Part shown: one piece after another, positions 32,227-44,400 of the stretch
Position numbering within the stretch: the first letter of the stretch is position 1
Layout of the letters: each line of letters opens with the position of its first letter
NCBI GenBank assembly: GCA_022559845.1
Contig: CM040123.1
Span: forward strand, 319,591,933-319,655,932
Direction: 5' to 3'
DNA from: Amorphophallus konjac
Taxonomy: Eukaryota > Streptophyta > Magnoliopsida > Alismatales > Araceae
DNA length: 64,000 nt
Notes under the pieces: model-generated
What the model saw: the letters and a program-made list of their open reading frames with translations, nothing else
Databases searched by the model: none
What the model was told of the DNA's origin: nothing
Made by a program: the position numbers and the translations under genes

Positions 32227-32298
32227 TAGCGGTCTCCAGTGAGACCATTTTTCATGAGTGGAGGCGGTGGACGGGAAGCGGTCATGTGAATGACCGCT
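32227..32298. repeat. Hairpins upstream of TATA in Tekay-C LTR
   Basis: At 32277-32298, arms AGCGGTCAT and ATGACCGCT form a perfect 9 bp stem around GTGA. A second, weaker unit starts near 32228 (AGCGGTC, then GAGACC). The pair lies about 300 bp before the TATA box, as in Tekay-A. Confidence 0.85.
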
Positions 32299-32587
32299 GA
32301 CAAGGATCGTAAGCAGCATGGACATTTATCAATTTATATTTATTTTGAGTGTTGTATTTTAATAGGCCACATTCGTAGGCTTATAGGTGTGCTAAAGATA
32401 TCACCATCATGAATAGTTTTTTCTAGTGTCTTAGTATTTCCACGAGAGCCATTATTAGTAAACAAATGTTAGGTGTTAGGTGCTCAATGTCAGAGATGTT
32501 AGGTGATGTTTGGTATGATTAGTCATAAATGTCAAATGTTAGGTGTTGAAGTTTTTAATAAGTTGTCTGTTTGTCGTATGAAGAGTC

Positions 32588-32595
32588 TATATAAG
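32588..32595 (+). promoter_or_regulatory. TATA box of Tekay-C 3' LTR
   Basis: TATATAAG in the context GTCTATATAAGAG, about 1.15 kb into the LTR. It was lost from the 5' LTR by the internal deletion. Confidence 0.5.
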
Positions 32596-33504
32596 AGTAT
32601 GTAATCCCATGTTAAGATGACAATGAAGTTGCAATGAAATTATTGGAAAGTGATTCCATGTGAGGTGAGACGCCTCCTTGTTTGTTCTTCTCCGAGAAGG
32701 AGATGCCCATGGGTGAGAAGCCCCCGGGGTGAGATGCCCCTCCTATCCAACGTCCATCGAGCATAGACCCCACTAGCCACACACCCCATCATCATGCAAC
32801 CCAACCACCGCCACCATCGCTGCCCCACTTCCTTTACTTCTTTTGTTTGATCACTGTGTGTTGTCTTCTCCCCCGACCCTACCCATCTCTATATTTATTC
32901 TGACGTGAGAGAACTCCCCACAGCCACCGTATTCCCTTTAGTCTTTTCCTTGTCATTAGCCTGTTAGTAAAGCCACCACCTTACTCTTAGTTATTGTTAA
33001 TTCTTCTTCCAACTTAAATGTTTCCTTGCAACGTGGGTTGTTTTATTCCCTCTGGCACTGTGTGCCCCCCTGTCACGGCACGATCGACCTCCCTCCATCC
33101 GTCGCATGCCGCGGCCAGCGTCGCCTCCTGCGCACAACCACCACTTGCCGCCCGCCGCTGCTGCCCGCCACGACGTTGCCCCACCCGGCTCCTATGCACG
33201 AGAGCATGCTGGCGACGTCCCCTGCATGCAAACTCACAGTTGGGCGGTCCGGCATGCCTCCATTCTCAAGCCATGCCACCGTTGCCACTCTCCCCGTGCT
33301 CATTAGCCGCCCCATCGCCATGCACCCTGCCCGTTAGAGAACGCCCATGCATGCGCGTCGCGGTGCCCACACCGGACAGGTTTTCCCCCCGACAACCATG
33401 CTCCCATCGCCTCTGCCATCCAGGTTCACCGCACGCCGTTCTCCTCGTTGCCATGAACATGGGCTAGCGCCTCGCGGCCTCTCCCTCCCAACGCAGGCCG
33501 CCAG

Positions 33505-33580
33505 CCCCTCCCCCATCCCGTCTCTCTCTCATTCTCTATCTCTCGGCTCCCTCTCTCTCTCTCTACGGGAGGTCTTATAT

Positions 33581-33617
<37 letters not shown>

Positions 33618-33810
33618 GGCAGTAGCGCCCTCCTCTCTCTCTCTCTCTAATCGCGGCGAACCACCTCCCCTGCCCTCTCTCTTCGTAGTCCTCTCTCTCT
33701 CTCACCATTCTGTTCTCTCTCTCTCTCGCGAAGGCCTTTGAAAAGAAAAAAAAAGATTTGAAACAAACCCCCTCCGTGTTCTCTCTCTCTCTCTCTCTCT
33801 CTCGTGGAGA
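33505..33810. repeat. CT and TA microsatellites
   Basis: Several (CT)n runs and a (TA)n run of about 40 bp at 33574-33614, inside the Tekay-C 3' LTR. Confidence 0.9.
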
Positions 33811-34177
33811 TCTTTAAAGAAGAAACAAAAGTTCAAAAAAAAGTGATTAAAAATGATGAGAAGTTCAGGAAGAAAAAAAAGTGGGAGAAGTTCCAAAAAA
33901 AATGAAATAGAAAACAAGAGAAAAGGAGAAGTTAGTTTCCTAAAACAAAAAATAATAATAATAATAAAAGAAAGTTTAAAAAAAATAGATAATGAGTTTA
34001 CTCAAAAAAAGTGAGTAGTACATGTAAGGAAAATGCAATAAAAAAATGAGAGAGAAAAAAATATTTTGTAAAAAAAGAGATAGTAGAAAAATTAAAAAAA
34101 AATGGGCAATGAGGTGAGAAAAAGAATAAAATCATAAGATGTCGGCATTTCGTTCTGCATCAACCGCTAATTTCTTT

Positions 34178-34266
34178 TGGCGGCCTAATGAGGACCGTTA
34201 AGGCTCCCCTTTGGCGGTCCAATAAGGACCGCTACTGTCCTTTGGCGGTCCAACAAGGACCGCTAC
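34178..34266. repeat. Hairpin array downstream of TATA in Tekay-C LTR
   Basis: Three units in a row. Two have perfect arms GCGGTCC and GGACCGC around 5 nt (near 34214-34232 and 34255-34266). The first reads GCGGCC and GGACCGTTA. They lie about 1.6 kb after the TATA box. Confidence 0.85.
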
Positions 34267-35382
34267 TATCCTCCAGCCAGTTTTTCAGCCGTGGTTGTTC
34301 GGCCGTGCATTTGGGGTCGTACCCTTAGTATCTTTACATGATATAAAGGTTCGAAATGTGTGTTTATATTTTATTTTGAGTCGGCTTCTCTTTCCTGTGT
34401 GAGTGACCCACTAGTCATAGCCCGACGACCCTTAGAGTCGGCCCACCGAGGAGAGATGGCACGGCAGTCCCGATGTACGGTTTATAGGCTAGTTTCTGTG
34501 GGCCCCATTGCTTTGCAGTAGCGTCCAACCGGGGAGGAAAACTAGCTAGAGGCCTGGCTCAAGGCATTGAGCTTGTGTGTGCACACGTGGTCAGGGGCGT
34601 GGAGTTGCGTTGATGAGCGTGACCCTGACTAGTCCTTGTCTTTGGTTACAGTTACGGTGTCTCAATTACCCTGTTCAAGGCAATTGGGAGACACTGGAGA
34701 CGCAGTATAAGTCATAAGTGGACGCATCTGGTCTTTCTTCTAGTGGTTTTTCTTTCTCTTGTCACTTGGTCTGTGGAAATTTGACTATAATGGTAAACAA
34801 ATGATTCTCGTGTTTAATTATGCATTTTAATTAACATGAGTTTATTTGACATTCATAATTAGCTGTCTTCTTTAGTTGATATTCCTGTACAGCTTTCTTT
34901 AATTGTTAAAGTTGCATGCCAGTTAGATATTCTTTGTGATTAACTATTTCTCTTATGTTTTAGCTGCGAGGTAGGGATCTTCGGGACCCCTACTGAGTCA
35001 ATGAAATGAGACTCACCCTTTGCTTTTCAGGTGAGGCATAGTAGTCATCGGGTTTCCTGCGTGGTTTTGGCGGCCAGTCGTAGTGCCAGCATGGTCCACT
35101 CCGGGGTATGCCCCGTGTAGTTGTTCTCTTTTGGTTCCTATATATTTTTGGACTTGTACTTTGTATTTCTGGACTAATGTATAATTATCAAACTCTGGTA
35201 TTGTAAATTTTGCTTCTGCTTAATGTAATTATTTCTTCAAAATGCGCGTGTGATTGTAGATCTTTATGCACCCACAACCTCTTTTCCAACCCTTTCGGAG
35301 CCTCATCAGCTCTTGGGTGGCGTCTCAGGGTCCTAGTGGTATCAGGTCTCTGGTATCCGGGAAGCGGGGTCATTACATACTA

Positions 35383-36522
35383 GGTGAGCGAAAATCTCAG
35401 TAGGAATTACATCTCTTTGACTAGATAAAATATAAGTAACTAATGTTTTGGTAATGTGTAGAAATACTATATGATGAAATGGTACAAAACATGAATTAAA
35501 TCCATGAAAGATAAACAGGCTATAATAAAATAGAGAGTCAATGGAATATGAGATACAAAGTAGTTGTAAGAATCAAATATCCAAGAGATAGCTTGATGAA
35601 GATAATAGATCAATAATGGATCAATAACAAGATAACAACATATGACAAGAAGTGAACATGTACAAATGAACATAATTATAGAATTGGCCAACAAGTATTC
35701 CAGTTCCAATAATTATGCCCCATTTTGGGCCAAGCAAGTCAGATATCATGTAATTCAGAATAACATTCATGTGACGCAGAAGTAAATTGCCTAGATTTTA
35801 ACATGCATATCAGAATTTGGTGCAATGCCACACCTAGAATTTTCCCATGGGTACAAAATTTGACATTCCGTCCGAATTAGTATTGATTGTCAAGCAGACC
35901 CAAAGTCCTTAATAATTTCTAGACAATTTCATAAAAATAAATGGCCAAGTGAACTCAAAGGGAGTTATGTTCTAGAATAACAAATGACACGATTAAAGTG
36001 CATAGATCATGTAAAGAGAAGTACCAAATAAATGGAGATCAAGTATAGAACTTTAGGGTAAGTTCATGAAGAATTATATGTACAGACGTGTAAGGATGAT
36101 AATCACATCAAAACAGTCAACCTCAGACTTACAAAACTTGATAAAACATGGTTAATCGTACGAGTATGATTCATGAAAAATAGGGCTGAACGCGGTCAAG
36201 GATAGGGCCACGATCTACAGAACGTGGTCTGAAGGTAGGGCGCGTTCAGACATGAACGCGGTCTCTAGGTACACCGCCTTCAGAAAATAGAAGCATGCAC
36301 GTGGTCTTTGGGTATACCGTGTTCAGAACAGGATGGACAAAATCAAATATAACCTCGTTCCATGGTTCCAATGGCTGGTTGAATTACATCTTAGGCCAGT
36401 AAGACGAGATTCAAAGGGTTTCTAGAGTTTTTAGGGTACAACCAGCTCGACGTCCATGTGGGAATCCATGACTCACAGAGACTTACAAAGGCCTTAGTGA
36501 AGAAGTTCCAGTCTGACGGAGG
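35383..36522 (-). repeat. Tekay-B LTR, distal block
   Basis: Continues the Tekay-B LTR after the Tekay-C insertion. The segment from about 36430 aligns with Tekay-A LTR from 7874. It ends abruptly at 36522 where CACTATGGG begins. It contains no genes. Confidence 0.82.
36186..36330. repeat. Hairpin array in Tekay-B LTR
   Basis: Four units of about 33 bp. The clearest is 36254-36282, with arms GAACGCGGT and ACCGCCTTC. The others use GAACGTGGTC with GGCGCGTTC, and GCACGTGGT with ACCGTGTTC. The layout is the same as in Tekay-A with a different stem sequence. Confidence 0.7.
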
Positions 36523-37370
36523 CACTATGGGAAAACTGATTTTTACGTACGACACCTACTTACGCTTTTGTAAGTCATTAGTATTTATTGGCCTATAGCT
36601 ACGGTTTTTTAGGATATTCTGTTACCTAATGTCACTGTCGTAGGTATATGTCATACACTACCTATGGTTCGGTAGCACCGTAGGAATAAATAGCCATATT
36701 GAACTACCTACTGATAATGTCGTAGGTAATTGGTATGTCATACCTACGGTTAGGTAGCACCGTAGGAATTGATAGCCATATTGAACTGCCTACTGATAAT
36801 GTCGTAGGTAATTGGTATGTCATACCTACGGTTCGGTAGCACCGTAGGAATAGATAGCCATATTGAACTACCTACTGACAATGTCGTAGGTAAGTGGTAT
36901 GTCATACCTACGATTTCAGTTGAGCTGTAGGAATAGATAGTCATATTGAACTACCTACCAATAATGCTATATATAAGTGGTATGTCATACCTACGGTTCC
37001 AGTTGAGCCGTAGGAATAGATAATTGTAATAAAATACCTACGGACATGGTCTTTGGAATGCACCTACATTTCTTTACCGTTGTAGGAGCAGGTCATCTGC
37101 AGAGTGATCGATGACATTAGTTTTTGTTTGTTATATACTACCTATAATAAATGTCGTAGGTAGTTACCTACTCGTTGTTTGTGTCGTAAGAATAGGTCAC
37201 TCGTAGAGTGATCGTGTCCAATTTTTTTATTTGTTATACATTACCTACGTACCATATCGTAGGTATTTACCCACTATTTGGAAGTCATAGGAATAGAACA
37301 CCGGTATATTCTCATATCTTTTATTTGTTATTCATTACCTATCCCAAAATACCTCGGTGGTCTGGGGGAG
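36523..37370. mobile_element. Probable left end of a second CACTA-like element (CACTA-2)
   Basis: The Tekay-B LTR is broken at CACTATGGGAAAACTG (36523), which fits a CACTA-type terminus. It is followed by dense direct and inverted subterminal repeats. A possible 3 bp target copy is AGG (36520-36522). I did not find the other terminus, so the size and content of the element are unknown. It could instead be another repeat-ended element. Confidence 0.55.
36637..37047. repeat. 82 bp subterminal tandem repeats of CACTA-2
   Basis: Five units starting at 36637, 36719, 36801, 36883 and 36966. Each contains GTCGTAGGTA and CCTACGGT, 8 nt, ACCGTAGG (for example 36825-36848, a perfect 8 bp stem). Decayed units continue to about 37290. 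Confidence 0.9.
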
Positions 37371-39755
37371 GTGCTACCAAAAATTCACCAAATCTTAAAA
37401 AAAAGAACAATAAAAGCAACAAGAAAGAAATGAACAGATAAAAAATAAAATAATAATAAATTATTATGAATATATTGGGGAGTTCAAAATAAAATACATG
37501 ACCCGAATAAAAGCAAAAAAGGGGGAAGAGAAGAGAGGAAATAAAATAAATAATAAAAATAACAAAACTAAAAATAATAAACTAAAAAAAGTAAAACTAA
37601 ACTAAAAAAAACTAAACTAAGCTAGTCGGCAGCCTGTGATCTCACTATCCAGTAGCCTTCTATTTGATAAACGGCAGCACTACTATTCATGCATTTAATG
37701 CGTTAACAAAAAACAAACAAAGAAACAAAAAAAATATATAAAAAAATAAACAAAACAAACATCACCCCTCTTTCTTCTTTCAAACACACATATCCGATAG
37801 CCTTCTATTTGATAACCGACAGCACCACTATTCATGCATTTAATGCATGACAAAACACAAAAAAATAAACAAACAAACAAACCTCAACCATAACCGACAC
37901 TCCATCTCCCTTATTAAACAAACAAATAAACAAAACAAAACTCAACCATAACCGTCACCTCATCTCCCTTCTTCAAAAAAAATAATAATAAAAGAAAAAT
38001 TAAGCAACTATAACCGGCACCCCTCCCCTGTAAAAGAAAAAAAATAAAATAAAACAAAATCAATGCACATACATATCCGGCAAGGTATTGTGCATATTAA
38101 CTGACATGACACTGGATGTGTTATCCGGCAGAAGGCATTGGGCATGAACCAACACAATCATTGTTAATGCATATTTTTTTAATTATTCAAAATACTATTC
38201 ATCTTTTCCACTGTTTGTTTCACCGGGCACTCGTTTGATCTCGTATCATCCCCCCGTTCGTCCCATGGGATAGAGTTGGTGATCCCCTATTCCCTGTCCA
38301 AAAGGGAGATCCTCCGGACTACCGGATAGTCAGAAATCGATGAAAGAGCGGACGCCAATAAACAATATTTAATTTTCAAACACTCATCTGATAATAACAA
38401 CAAAAATTCAAAAAATATATATAATTTAAAATAATAAATAAATAAATCAAAATCAAATAATAAATAATAAAATAAATAATAAAAACTTGCATACGCCTAA
38501 GAGACCACAACAAAAATTTGTTGTGTGATCAAATCAAAGTAAAACATAAAAAGAAAAAAAAGGGAGATGAATGTAAAAAAAAGGGGTGAAGTCGGTCGAC
38601 TGAGGATGACCTCAGTCGACTGACCTTAGAAGGTCAATCGACTGAGGTGTCTTTCCCCTCTCATTTGAAAAATAAAAAAATAAAAAATAAAGTAAACACA
38701 CTAACCAGCAGACCATAACCAACATACCCCCTCACCCGTTTTTTTAAAAACAAAGCAAAGTAAAAAAAATGAGGTCGGCCGATAAGAGGTGCAGGGCCCC
38801 TGTCGACCGAGTCAACAGGGCCTCGCCCCCCTATCGATTGGGACTCTTAAAAAAATAATAATAACAATAATAAAAATTATTTTTACGTGGTCAAATCAAA
38901 GTAAAAAAAAGGAAAAGAAGAAATGAAAGACATAAGAAGAGAGGAAATGAAAGAAATAAAGAAAGGTCAAAAAATGGAGAGTGTTGACAGGGGGCCAGAG
39001 CCCTCTGTCGACTGAAACTCCATGCATTTAATGCATGTAGTTTTTTTATTCCTAATACTATTCACTTTTCACGTTCATTACTTTGTCGAGTGTCCGTCTG
39101 ATCTCTGATTGTCGTCCTGTTCATAGCCAATATTTCCTTACTCCCTGTCCGAAAGGGAATCCCATGGACTGTCGGACAGCCGAACATCGGCAAAAAAGCG
39201 AGTTAATGAATAGTAACCCTTAACTATTCATTTTAGCCCCATCAAGGGCTAAATTCCATTATCTTCGCCAGCGTTGCGATTCTACGCCCCAGAATGAATT
39301 CTTTTCACAGCTCATGCGACCCCCGACCACCGGGCTTTGCTCTGTGCCGTACTGCCCCGACCAGAACTCCCGGGTTGGCTCTTTTATGGCCGTTTGAGCC
39401 GATTGGGTGTCCTTGAGTCATGAATAAAATAAATACAAAAAAGTCCTATCCTGAGCGCGGTTTGGGTCTGCGGGTTTGCCCCGCCGCGTCCATAATCGGA
39501 CCATACTTCAGGACAGATAACCCTTTGAGTCGGACCTACCCCTGCTAGGTTTCGTCCCTCTCTCATAATAATATTAAATCACACCAGAGCATAGACGAAC
39601 ATGCGTTCCGGGGATTCCCCGTGGCATTGCTTCATTGTCAGCATAAATCAGTCTCGGACCAATGTCCGAATAAGTTTTCCACGACTCTTTTAGTCCCAGA
39701 CTCGATGGCTTGGGACTACATCCCCTCCGAGATATTCCGAGACAAAGGGAGATAC
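37371..39755. other. AT-rich repeat-bearing sequence, no gene
   Basis: Mostly AT-rich. A segment at about 38195-38350 recurs at about 39055-39210 (shared landmarks: CTCCCTGTCCGAAAGGGA-like block, and ATAGTCAGAAATCG versus CAGCCGAACATCGG). A smaller one at about 37660-37710 recurs at 37793-37850 (TCTATTTGATAAC, CATGCATTTAATGC). Three GTCGAC hairpin groups occur near 38595, 38780 and 38990. It may be the interior of the element whose LTR seems to start at 39756. Confidence 0.45.
38595..38620. repeat. Perfect GTCGAC hairpin
   Basis: Arms GTCGACTGAGG and CCTCAGTCGAC, an 11 bp perfect stem with loop ATGA. Decayed relatives follow to 38655 and at 38777-38850 and 38985-39020. Confidence 0.85.
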
Positions 39756-39826
39756 TGTCAAAATTTGATTTTTCGTCACCCGAGTAAAAAAAGGAAATAG
39801 ATACATAGTAATAAATAAATAATAAG
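39741..39826 (+). repeat. Possible polypurine tract and 3' LTR start of an unknown element
   Basis: GACAAAGGGAGATAC is followed by TGTCAAAATTTGATTTTTCG at 39756, the layout of a polypurine tract and LTR start. LINE-2 interrupts it after about 70 bp. No protein domains support it. Confidence 0.35.
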
Positions 39827-39876
39827 GGGAACAATTACTTTTCATTGAGGGAGTAGTACAAAGAGAAACTCTGGCG

Positions 39877-41417
39877 ATGGCCGACGTGGTGGGGGAGGCC
39901 CCCCCTCACACCTCCCCCGCGACTTCTACGCGGGGGAATGCTACTGTCCATCGCTCCTATGCCTAGACTCTTATGGCATCTCACCAGAAACCAAAAACTT
40001 CTATTGCGATTAAGGCCCGAAGTTTTATAGATCTTGGGGAGCCAGCAGTCTATTTCTCCAAGGCAGACGTCGAAGCTTCACTGCAACCTTTCAACTACGC
40101 CATAATTGCAAAATGCTGATATGGAAGACCGGCATTCCCTGAACTTAAGAGTTGTCTGGCACACCGATTATCTTTATCTTATGACTTTGTTATTAGTCGT
40201 TTAAATCCGAGACACCTCCTGCTGATATTTGAGATTGAGGCGGATTTTATCAAACTCCTTATTCAAAAGAATCTCTATATTAAGGGATTTCTATTTCGGT
40301 TCTTTCGATGGATGCATGATTTCAATTTTGATGCGGATCCCGCCTCTGATCCCGTCTGGATTGGGTTTCCTTCTCTTCCAGCTAATTTATACCATGAGGA
40401 TTGTATGCGGTTCATAGCAGGGAATTTTGGATCTGTACTGAGGATTCACGACAATACCTTAGCGATGACTGAAACGTCCGAAGCTCTTGCTTGTGTTGAA
40501 CTGGACCTCTCTGCTCCGCAAAAAGAGCGTTTGTGGATTGATTTGGATGGCACCAGTTTTTGGCAGCCAGTCAATTATCATCGGGTCCCTTTGCTATGTT
40601 CTTATTGTCATAAGCTTGAACATCTAGTGGCTGACTGCAAAAAGAAACTGGGTAAGGGTAATCATCTCTCTGTCCCAGTCCCTGAATCAAGAAAAATCCG
40701 CCAAGTTTTCAGACCTCGATTGCCAGGAGCTACAACTGTTCGACAAAATGCTCAGGAAGAAAACATGTTTCATATCCTGCAGCAAGATGTTGAGGACTCA
40801 GACCTGGTTCAAATCAAAGATTCCTCTACTGCTCAGGAAAATTATATTGCTAGTTCATCGATGGCTATACGGGGGCAAATGCCCATATCTGATGTACATA
40901 TGTCTTCTATGGTGGACTTAGGCCTAAATTCGGCAATGCAGCCAACTGGTAGCCATCCAACCTTATATTCTCAGGAGCATAAGGCCCCGAAAGATGTCCA
41001 GGTTTTATCTCGGGCTACTATTTGTGAGCCTTTGGCAACTACTCATCAACAATATGCTGATTGGCTACTACATCATCCCAAGAACCACTTGCAATACCAA
41101 ATAGTAATGGGCATAGATCTATCTCTAATACTGATGGCAATTCAAAGCTACCAGTAGTACACACTAGCACTGATCTACTGCAAACAGATGCGGTTCACTC
41201 AGAACTCCCTTCACTCCAAAATGGCTTTATACCCGACCCTGGCATTAATCCGGGAATACAACATACTAATAAGGGAAATGACATCATCATTATGGAAGAA
41301 TCATCAACCTCACAGCAAGGCACTTTCCAGCCAGTGCAAGAGGTTATTCAGCGCAGATGCAAGGAAATTGCTATTCTAGCGGAAATAAATAATGTTACTT
41401 CTATACAAAAAGAATGA
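39877..41417 (+). pseudogene. LINE-2 ORF1-like protein (DUF4283 and zinc knuckle), broken
   Basis: The ATG at 39877 opens MADVVGEAPP, matching LINE-1 ORF1. In-frame stops occur near 39964 and 40117. The frame is open from 40312 to 41157 with FNFDADPASDPVWIGF, NLYHEDCMRFIAGNFGSVLR, LWIDLDGTSFWQPVNYHR and a zinc knuckle CSYCHKLEHLVADC, where the Gly before His has become Glu. A frameshift around 41060-41100 moves the acidic tail to another frame, ending at 41417. Confidence 0.83.
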
Positions 41418-41488
41418 ACGGGAGTTATTAACAGGGGAATGAAAAGGACTGGGTCCGTAGGTAACATTCAATCTTCATCTAAAGATCA

Positions 41489-44400
41489 ATGACCTTCATT
41501 ATTTGGAATATAAGAGGCATCGGTAATGACCTATCCCTAGGTCATGTTAAACTCTTAATCAAGGAACATAATGTTGATTGTATTGTTATCTTAGAACCTA
41601 AAATCAATACTTCTCTATTGGAAAGAACTTGCAAGAGACTTGGCATGGATAATTCATTGGCTAATCAAGACCAGAATGCTCACATATGGGTCATGTGGAA
41701 AGAACCGCTGGATTTTTCATGTATTTATCAGGATGATCAACAAATCTCCTTGAAGCAAAATAATTCAAATTTGCCTATCTTTTATACCACTTTTATCTAT
41801 GCTAAGTGCACTCCTCTTGAAAGACAATCCCTTTAGGCATCTTTGAACCATGTTCATTCAATGTTCAATGGTCCGTGGATTGTGGCTGGAGATTTCAACT
41901 GCATACTTGATATTGATGAAAAAATTGGGGGAAATGTACCTTGTTTGAAATCCATATCAGAATTCAAAGACTGTGTAAATCACTGTGGCTTATCTGATGC
42001 TGGATACGTGGGATCTAAATATACATGGCACAATAATCAACAAGGTAGGAAGGGTATTTGGGCTAGATTAGACAGAGTTCTCATCAATGCTAATTGGCTT
42101 AATATGTTCCCACTCACGGTGGAGCACTTATCTAGGGAGGCCTCAGACCATGCACATGTTCTTATTAGATTGGCTATACCCAACAAAGTCAAGAGCAGAT
42201 TTTATTTTCAAAAAATGTGGACTACACATGATCTCTTCCTACAGGCTGTTGAACAATGCTGGAGAACTAGCCCTATTGCTTCTTCTGCAATTACTACTTT
42301 GTGTATCAAGCTCAAGTCATTAAGATATATGCTCAGGGACTGGAATAAGCAGGTTTTTGGTGATGTCCACAAAAACCTTATGGCAGCAAAGGATGCAGTT
42401 CTGCAGATGGAACACTTATATGATATATCCCCTAACCAAGCTAACGTGGCTGCTCTGGAATCTGCAAAGCATATTCTTGCTGATCGCTTACTTCAACAAG
42501 AAACATTTTGGAGGCAAAAATCCAAGGTTCGTTGGCTTGAGGAAGGTGACAGGAACACAAAATTTTTTCACATGAAAGCTATGGCTAACCGGAGAAGCAA
42601 TCTCATTTCCCACCTCCGAAATGCTTCTGGTACGCTAACTTCTGATAAACAGGAAATGCAAGATATTGCAGTGGCTCATTTTCAGAAAGCATTCACCACA
42701 CAGCAACATCATATTGATATGAATATCATTAACTGTATCCCTCAAATGATCTCAGCTGAAGACAATAGTTTTCTGTATGCCATCCCAGACAATAATGAAA
42801 TTAAGGAAGCTGTTTTCTCCATGTCCCCAGATAGTGCACCGGGACTTGATGGTTTCAAAGGGAGTTTCTTCCACAAAGCTTGGCCAATTATTGCTAATGA
42901 GGTGATCAATGCTATATAGGAATTTTTTTCTAATCGAAGACCTCTCCCTAGATGCTTCACTGCTACACTCATTGCTCTTATCCCTAAGGTCAACAATGCT
43001 ACTGCCATTTCAGATTAACAATTTTTTATATAAGATTATCTCTAAAATCATGTGCAATAGACTGAGCATTCTCTTACCCTCTCTCATCTCTAAAGAGCAG
43101 TCAACTTTTATTAAAGGGAGATCTATTGTTGATAATATTGCACTAGCTCAGGAAATGGTCCAGGAATTAGGGAGAAAAACTAGAGGAAACAGTGTTATCT
43201 TTAAACTAGACATGGCTAAGGCTTCTAACAGACTTGAATGGGACTTCCTATTTGCTGTGCTGAAGCACTTTGGCTTTCATCCTCACTTCATAGATCTCAT
43301 TGAGCTAATAGTAAACAGCTGCTGGTTCTCTATCTCCATCAATGGTGAATCTGCTGGCTTCTTTAAATCTACCAGGGGTGTTCGACATGGTGATCCAATT
43401 GCTCCATACCTTTTTATTATTGCACAGGACACCTTAAGCAGATCCCTTCAAGATGCTTATATGAAAGGTGCGATTGGATGGTTTGCTGTCCCTCGGAGAT
43501 GCCCTGCTATTTCCCATCTCCTTTTTGTAGATGACACTCTTGTGTTTGCTAAGGTGACTGCTGCTTCCATCCGTAATCTCTTGAATACTCTGAAAGCTTA
43601 TGAGCAGGCCTCTGGACAACTTATCAATGTAAGTAAAAGTGGCTACTTTATACATTCTAAACATGCCCCTTCTCTTCCTAGCAGAATTGAGAACATTACT
43701 GGATTCACAAGACAAAGTTTTCCACATAAATATCTGGGTTTTCCTCTGACTTTGGGCAGAACTAAGAAAGTTCATTTTGCGAGCATCATCTCAGTCATTC
43801 AAAAGCGGATTGCAAGATGGCAAGCCAAATTTATATCTCAAGGTGCGAGAGTCATTCTAATTAAGCATGTACTCACTTCTACTCCAATACATATATTGGC
43901 ATCCACCCCCCTACATGATGGCATTCATCATATTTTAGATCAGTCTTTTGCTAACTTTTTTTGGGGATCCTGTCAACATGGAAACCGAAAGCACTGGAAA
44001 TCTTGGAAAGATATATGCAAGCCTATACCTCAAGGAGGGATTGGGATTATGTCCTTAAGACACATGGAAATTGGCCTTCAGATTAAAATGCTTTAGCATG
44101 CCTTATACTCTGATTCCATTTGGGCTGAATATTTTAGAGCTAAATATATCCGAGATAATCACATTAGTGAAGTCAACTTCAAAGAAATGCAGGGTTTTGC
44201 CAGGAAAAGTTGGCTGCGAGCTAAAAACATCATTATTTAAAATCAGAGACTCATTATTGGTGATGGTTGTTCCACCAATTTTTGGAAGGATACCTGGCTC
44301 AGAAATAAAAGTTTGGATTCTATGGTTCCTGCTGATTTCATTCCTGATACTAAAGCCCCGGTCAAAGATATAATCAGCCACCCAACGCAAGAGGATACCT

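Larger units (their letters stand above)
26085..35377 (+). mobile_element. Tekay-C, degenerate chromovirus nested in Tekay-B LTR
   Basis: A 9293 bp plus-strand element with exact ends TGTAAGACCC and GGGTCATTACA, flanked by TACTA at 26080-26084 and 35378-35382. Order: 5' LTR (553 bp, internally deleted), iMet primer site, gag, protease, RT, RNase H, integrase with chromodomain, polypurine tract, 3' LTR (3937 bp). Many stops and frameshifts, and the RT catalytic pair is altered. Where comparable, the two LTRs differ at about 3% of sites by eye. Confidence 0.95.
31441..35377 (+). repeat. 3' LTR of Tekay-C, 3937 bp
   Basis: TG to CA ends. It includes GC-rich stretches (31700-31880 and 33050-33500), CT and TA microsatellites (33505-33810), an A-rich block (33820-34140), two hairpin clusters and a TATA box. 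The open frames within it do not resemble known proteins. Confidence 0.92.
24711..36522 (-). mobile_element. Tekay-B, truncated chromovirus split by Tekay-C
   Basis: A minus-strand relative of Tekay-A. What remains is a piece of gag (24712-25544), an iMet primer site (25747-25758) and the gag-proximal part of the 5' LTR in two blocks (25763-26084 and 35383-36522). The blocks were contiguous until Tekay-C inserted. The distal block ends with a segment similar to Tekay-A LTR 7876-7960 (GGTACAACCAGCTCGACGTC, then GACTTACAAAGGCCTT), which confirms orientation and relationship. Pol and the 3' LTR are missing on the left, where the sequence changes inside the second gag zinc knuckle. The rest of the LTR is missing on the right, where a CACTA-like end begins. 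Confidence 0.82.

Noticed and set aside
33018..33467. 149-codon open frame in Tekay-C LTR
   Set aside because: GC-rich LTR sequence with several open frames on both strands and no match.
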